Notes under the pieces: generated by a model
Database searches by the model: none
Seen by the model: the letters and a program-made list of their open reading frames with translations, nothing else
Told to the model about the DNA's origin: nothing
Position numbers and translations under genes: made by a program
In this document: positions 60,278-64,000 of the stretch, in pieces
Position numbering within the stretch: position 1 is the stretch's first letter
Layout of the letters: each line of letters begins with the position of its first letter
Assembly (NCBI GenBank): GCA_033032175.1
Contig: CM065309.1
Location: forward strand, 4,712,001-4,776,000
Reading direction: 5' to 3'
DNA from: Saturnia japonica
Taxonomy: Eukaryota > Arthropoda > Insecta > Lepidoptera > Saturniidae
Length of the DNA: 64,000 bases

Positions 60278-60450
60278 TTATATTGATTTGCTTTTCATGG
60301 TGTGACACGAAAGGTTTATTTCGATTTCGTAGTCACATCGGAGGACATGACGCGCACTCGTTCCGGATGCCGGGTAGACACTGGATGCTGGATTTGCCGC
60401 AGGAGCCTGCGTCACAGCCTCACTGGACCTCGACACCTTTTTGTGGGACC
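60278..60450 (-). CDS. Speculative terminal exon or TE piece, 56 codons
   Basis: After TTATTAATTAG, the minus strand reads (two spare bases) S-H-K-K-V-S-R-S-S-E-A-V-T-Q-A-P-A-A-N and on to C-D-Y-E-I-E-I-N-L-S-C, ending at TAA. The patch is clearly more GC-rich than its flanks. The opposite strand is also open for 62 codons. It lies just beyond the 3' side of the Jockey-type LINE and may belong to another TE. Confidence 0.2.
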
Positions 60451-60780
60451 CTAATTAATAACCAGCCGTGATGCGAACACGCGCCGCATTAAATCTATTT
60501 CAGTGTCATAGAAATACTTTAATCGGCGCTCCCTAGCGTTAACTATTCAGCCTTAATTGTGTTTGCTAAATACTACTTATATATATAAAACACAATTACG
60601 TATTATTTCAGTAATTGATATTTCAATAACACAGTTATTATGTATAGTATATATTAGTAGTATTTTATGTGTATGTAGTATTCTTTGACATACCATTCTG
60701 TTATTGATGTATTATTTAGTTAAATATTTATTCAATTAAATATTACATAAATTACAAAGGAAAGGAAATATATTTTTTTT

Positions 60781-62165
60781 GGAACTGACTACACCGTTAG
60801 CCTTAGGGATCCAGAAGCCGCGCTGCGGCTTTTACAGCTTCACCGGACTTGGGGCGATCGCTTAGGGTACTCAGCCGCGAAAGTTTTTGACGACTCGCAC
60901 GAGAGCGAATAGGTTGCGATCTGGCTAATTCCCTACTCCTACGAATTCGAGCTAACTAACATATACTCATATGCATGTACCCCTCCTCCTGGGAGGAAGG
61001 AGGGAAACATGCGTATGTGTATTTTGTGATCGGAAAGTTTTTCTACACTAACTAGCGCATGACTAAAAAATGGTCCCTTACAGAACCCATGTACCTGTGT
61101 GGTGTGCACGTGTGTGTGTTCATACGTGTGTAATTTTGTATGTGGGTAGCTAAGTGTTGACCGTATAGTGTCACTTGTATCGCGCGGGCGGCTGCCTGAC
61201 CCAAGGGCTTCACACCGAGGAACGGACCTAGGCTTGGGTTGCCGCTAGAGGGAGTGGACGTAGCGGGTGTGCGGGAGCGAAGTTGACCGCCCGTCCTCTG
61301 CGGAGAGAACGGTAGTTACGCGGGCGTGGGCGCTGGCACGCTCTGTTTAGAGAGACGGTGGAATAAAACGCGTTTGCTTTTTCGATTTGGTCGAACGGAT
61401 CGGGGAAGATACCACGCGGCCGGCGTTTACGCCGGCATGCATTGGGGTCCGGTACATAGGTAACTGCCGCTTTGATTAACGGATTCGCGTGATTCGACAC
61501 AAGTAAGAACGAGTAAGGTGTCTGGCGTAGGCATATATCGAAGGAAGGTCCATTCCCTATGGAGATCTTCCATACGAACATACCGAGGGGCCCCAGTAAG
61601 GCGGTGAAGAAACCTATTCTGGATGGATTTTAACCGTTTCCAGTTAAATCTGGACATATGTGCGAACGCAGCGCAACTGTATGTCATTATCGGACGGATA
61701 CACATCTTGTAGAGCGTAAGCTTGTGTCTCGTGGACATTTTACTTACAGAACATAACAGAGGATGCAAACGGGCCAGTGTCCAGGCGGCCCTTTTCCTAA
61801 CTATAGTGACGTGACGTATAAAGGAGAGTCTACTATCTAGGGTTACACTTAGATATTTGGTCTGCTTTACACAGGGAATCGAATTATCGAAGAGTTCAAG
61901 GGAATAACGCTTGAAGCTCTTCGGTATCTTTGAGGAAGTTTTGTCGAACAGCACCGCTGCGCTCTTCGAGGGGTTGATGGCTATTCGCCAGTCGTTAAAC
62001 CACTGTCCGAGAGTGGTCACGGCACTTTGGATTCTACTTTTGAGATGGGTTCTGGCCTTTTAGAGGAGTATATGACTGTATCGTCAGCGTATAGCCCTAC
62101 CTCAACTTTCTCGGGAAGACAGATGCAGATGGAACCACTCTGTAGCGGAAGGTGCGGTCTTTGAG
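60781..62165 (-). mobile_element. Jockey-type LINE remnant
   Basis: The minus strand shows, in order, F-L-K-D-R-T-F-R-Y-R-V (62165-62130), the catalytic G-L-Y-A-D-D-T-V-I-Y (about 62095), L-G-Q-W-F-N-D-W-R-I-A-I-N-P-S-K-S-A-A-V (62010), Q-T-K-Y-L, the R-L-H-P-L-L and I-R-P-I-M-T-Y region, and a C-terminal N-P-L-I-K-A-A-V-T-Y-V-P-D-P-N-A in another frame (61480). A deletion between the first two motifs, a one-base shift near 62040 and another near 61500 break it. 60781-61227 is GC-rich and probably its 3' UTR. The endonuclease part is missing. Confidence 0.8.
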
Positions 62166-62359
62166 AAAATCACAAAAAGGAAATATTTTGTTCTCGCTAC
62201 AAATAGAACGATTTTCAAGCGTGATTCAAATTTCTTGAGTAATGTAGTAATAATGAAGTTATCCACTTTTATTAAAATAAAAATGATCTTTAACATTCAT
62301 ATCAATAACGATTTTCATTATGATGCTTCATATTTCTAATAAGTAAGTTTCATTAAAAT

Positions 62360-63115
62360 TAATATGAACACGGCCTTACGCAGACTACAACTTTTTTCGA
62401 ATTTTGCGTCGTGACTTGGGCCTACACCCGTACAAAATTCAACTGAGCTGAGGTAAATAACCATAGAAAAAGACGTGTGTTCGCTGAATGGGCCCTGAAG
62501 CAGTTGGAAACTGACCCTAATTTTCATCAAAAATCATCTTCAACGGTGACGCCCATTTCTAGATGAAATGGTACGTCAACAAACAAAATTGCCGAATTTG
62601 TGACGATACCAATCTACATGGGATACAAGAGCGTCCAATGCATCCCGAAAAAGTCACTGTTTGGTGTGGATTTTGGGCTGGCGGCCATCACCGTCAACGT
62701 CGAGCTTTATAGGTCTATAATTACCAACTTCTTTTGGCTTGAACTGGATGATATGGACACCAACGACATGTGACTTCAACAGGACGGCGCTACGTGCCAC
62801 ATAGCTTATGTCACATTGGACATTCTGCACGAGCGATTTGAGGGCATGGTCACTTCACGTGGTGTGTGACACAGCGGCCCTGGAAGCCAACATGAGCCAT
62901 GCCATCGATCAAACTCAGCCTGATTTATGCGCTAAAGTCATGGAAAATTAGACATTTCGGATGTGCGCCAACCAGCGAAACTGCGGTGGATATTTACACG
63001 ATGTTATATTCAATACATAAAGGCTTTCAAACGAATAAAAAAATTCGTTAATATCTCACACACACTGTTTTATTTAAATTTTAAAATAGGAATCGCTTAA
63101 TGAATGACCCTTACT
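62360..63115 (+). mobile_element. mariner-type transposase remnant
   Basis: Plus-strand pieces in order: L-R-R-D-L-G-L-H-P-Y-K-I-Q-L (62404), F-N-G-D-A-H-F (62540, altered first catalytic site), Y-V-N-K-Q-N-C-R-I (62574), H-P-E-K-V-T-V-W-C-G-F-W (62641), I-I-T-N-F-F-W-L-E-L-D-D-M-D (62715), Q-Q-D-G-A-T-C-H (62778, second catalytic D) and Q-P-D-L-C-A-K-V (62915). Many stops and shifts separate them, and the third catalytic region is scrambled. Dead element; inverted termini were not located. Confidence 0.75.
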
Positions 63116-63119
63116 TTAT

Positions 63120-64000
63120 GTATATATATATAAATTTATGTACGCTCCCGATATAGACTTCAAAACGGTTGGAGCGATTTTGATGAAATTTTCCGACAAC
63201 CTTCATATTATCTCAGCTGGTGATCCTATGAAGTGTATAGAGCTCGGATCAAAAAAAAATCAAATCAAAGCAACGCGTGGCCGGGTTTGGTAGTAATAAT
63301 ATAATGTAACTTGGGGCCTGCCTTATACTCAGACGGTTGCGAACTTTACTAACTCACATCGATAGGCATATGCTTTCACGTTTTTATGAAGGTATATAAA
63401 GGTTTGAAATCTAACTCTCGGGTTCTCACCAAAATTTTTTTCTATTATGTTGTTATTTGTTTTTATATACATATTATTTGGCCTTTTCACAATGTCAAAT
63501 ATACCAAAACGGAGAATATGCGTGAATGCATCTGCGCATTCTTGTTAAGCCAATATGCTAATGCCTGACCTGATAACTATGAATATTAATTGTCCTAACG
63601 AGAATCGACCGTGTAACTGTAATAGTCTTAGTGCGAAAAATGTGTGCGAAATTTCTTAATTATTACTTTTATTTTTATATTTTGCTAGACTGCAGTGAAT
63701 GGAAAGCTATTTTCACGAAGTGTCTGCTAAGCAATCTGTAGTTTGATATAAAGCTATGTAACGTATGTAATGTTTTTATTATAATCTTAATATATAAAAA
63801 TCTTGTGTGCATCTATTGATCGTGTAACTTCGGACCGATCTGCCTGATTAAGATCATATTCACATAATATAATGATAATAACTTAAAGAGTACTTAACGA
63901 GGCGATGGTTCATAGGTATGTTAACTTCCAATAAGTGTCGCTGTGGTCGAGCCGTTATCTAGCGAAAAGGGCAGAATAAGTTCTGTCAGACTAGATAGTA
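63120..64000. other. AT-rich end of window with repeat fragments
   Basis: 63145-63300 (CAAAACGGTTGGAGCGATTT) and 63795-63870 (AAATCTTGTGTGCATCTATT) read like pieces of dispersed repeats. No gene was seen. Confidence 0.35.

Noticed and set aside
62360..63115. Functional SETMAR-like or mariner gene
   Set aside because: Multiple stops and frameshifts, altered catalytic region and no intact frame.

Overview
The window looks like AT-rich insect nuclear DNA, most probably from a moth or butterfly. This rests on the intron/exon structure, the intron lengths and the repeat set: tRNA-like SINEs, repeats whose copies end in ...CAGCTAGT (Helitron-like), mariner/Tc1 relics and LINE 3' ends. The assignment is from pattern recognition, not a database search. 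No rRNA, genuine tRNA or CRISPR array was seen.

The one well supported host gene lies on the minus strand. Nine exons between 27139 and 14997 join with matching phases, GT/AG borders and an uninterrupted reading frame, and encode a seven-transmembrane, class A-like orphan GPCR. A tenth, 5' exon at 52978-52954 sits in a GC-rich, promoter-like block. It supplies an ATG and ends in the phase the next exon needs. If it belongs, the gene covers about 38 kb, has a first intron of about 25.8 kb and encodes 502 residues. The receptor keeps N1.50, D2.50, W4.50, P6.50 and an NPxxF motif in TM7. The TM3 DRY position reads N-D-S, so the usual arginine is missing.

Region by region. 1-10 kb: no secure gene; a MITE inside a SINE, a foldback element, a CpG-rich block and a weak plus-strand start-exon candidate. 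10.5-11.5 kb: two terminal-exon-like minus-strand reading frames and a TTAA-flanked MITE. 15-27 kb: the GPCR exons, with a 5'-truncated LINE in intron 4 and a coding-like island in intron 5. 27-53 kb: the putative first intron, full of Helitron-like repeats, SINEs, a complete but dead Tc1-type element with near-perfect terminal repeats (44.6-46.4 kb) and a dead DDE-type transposon of a family I cannot name (46.8-49.4 kb). 53-64 kb: GC-rich TE-like DNA, a LINE C-terminal fragment, a SINE, a MITE, a decayed Jockey-type LINE (minus) and a decayed mariner (plus).

The most interesting items are the receptor with the altered DRY site and very long first intron, the 2.6-kb transposon with GGGGCCATCC termini, and the coding-like segments in intron 5 and near 10.6 kb. 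All transposon reading frames seen here are broken.
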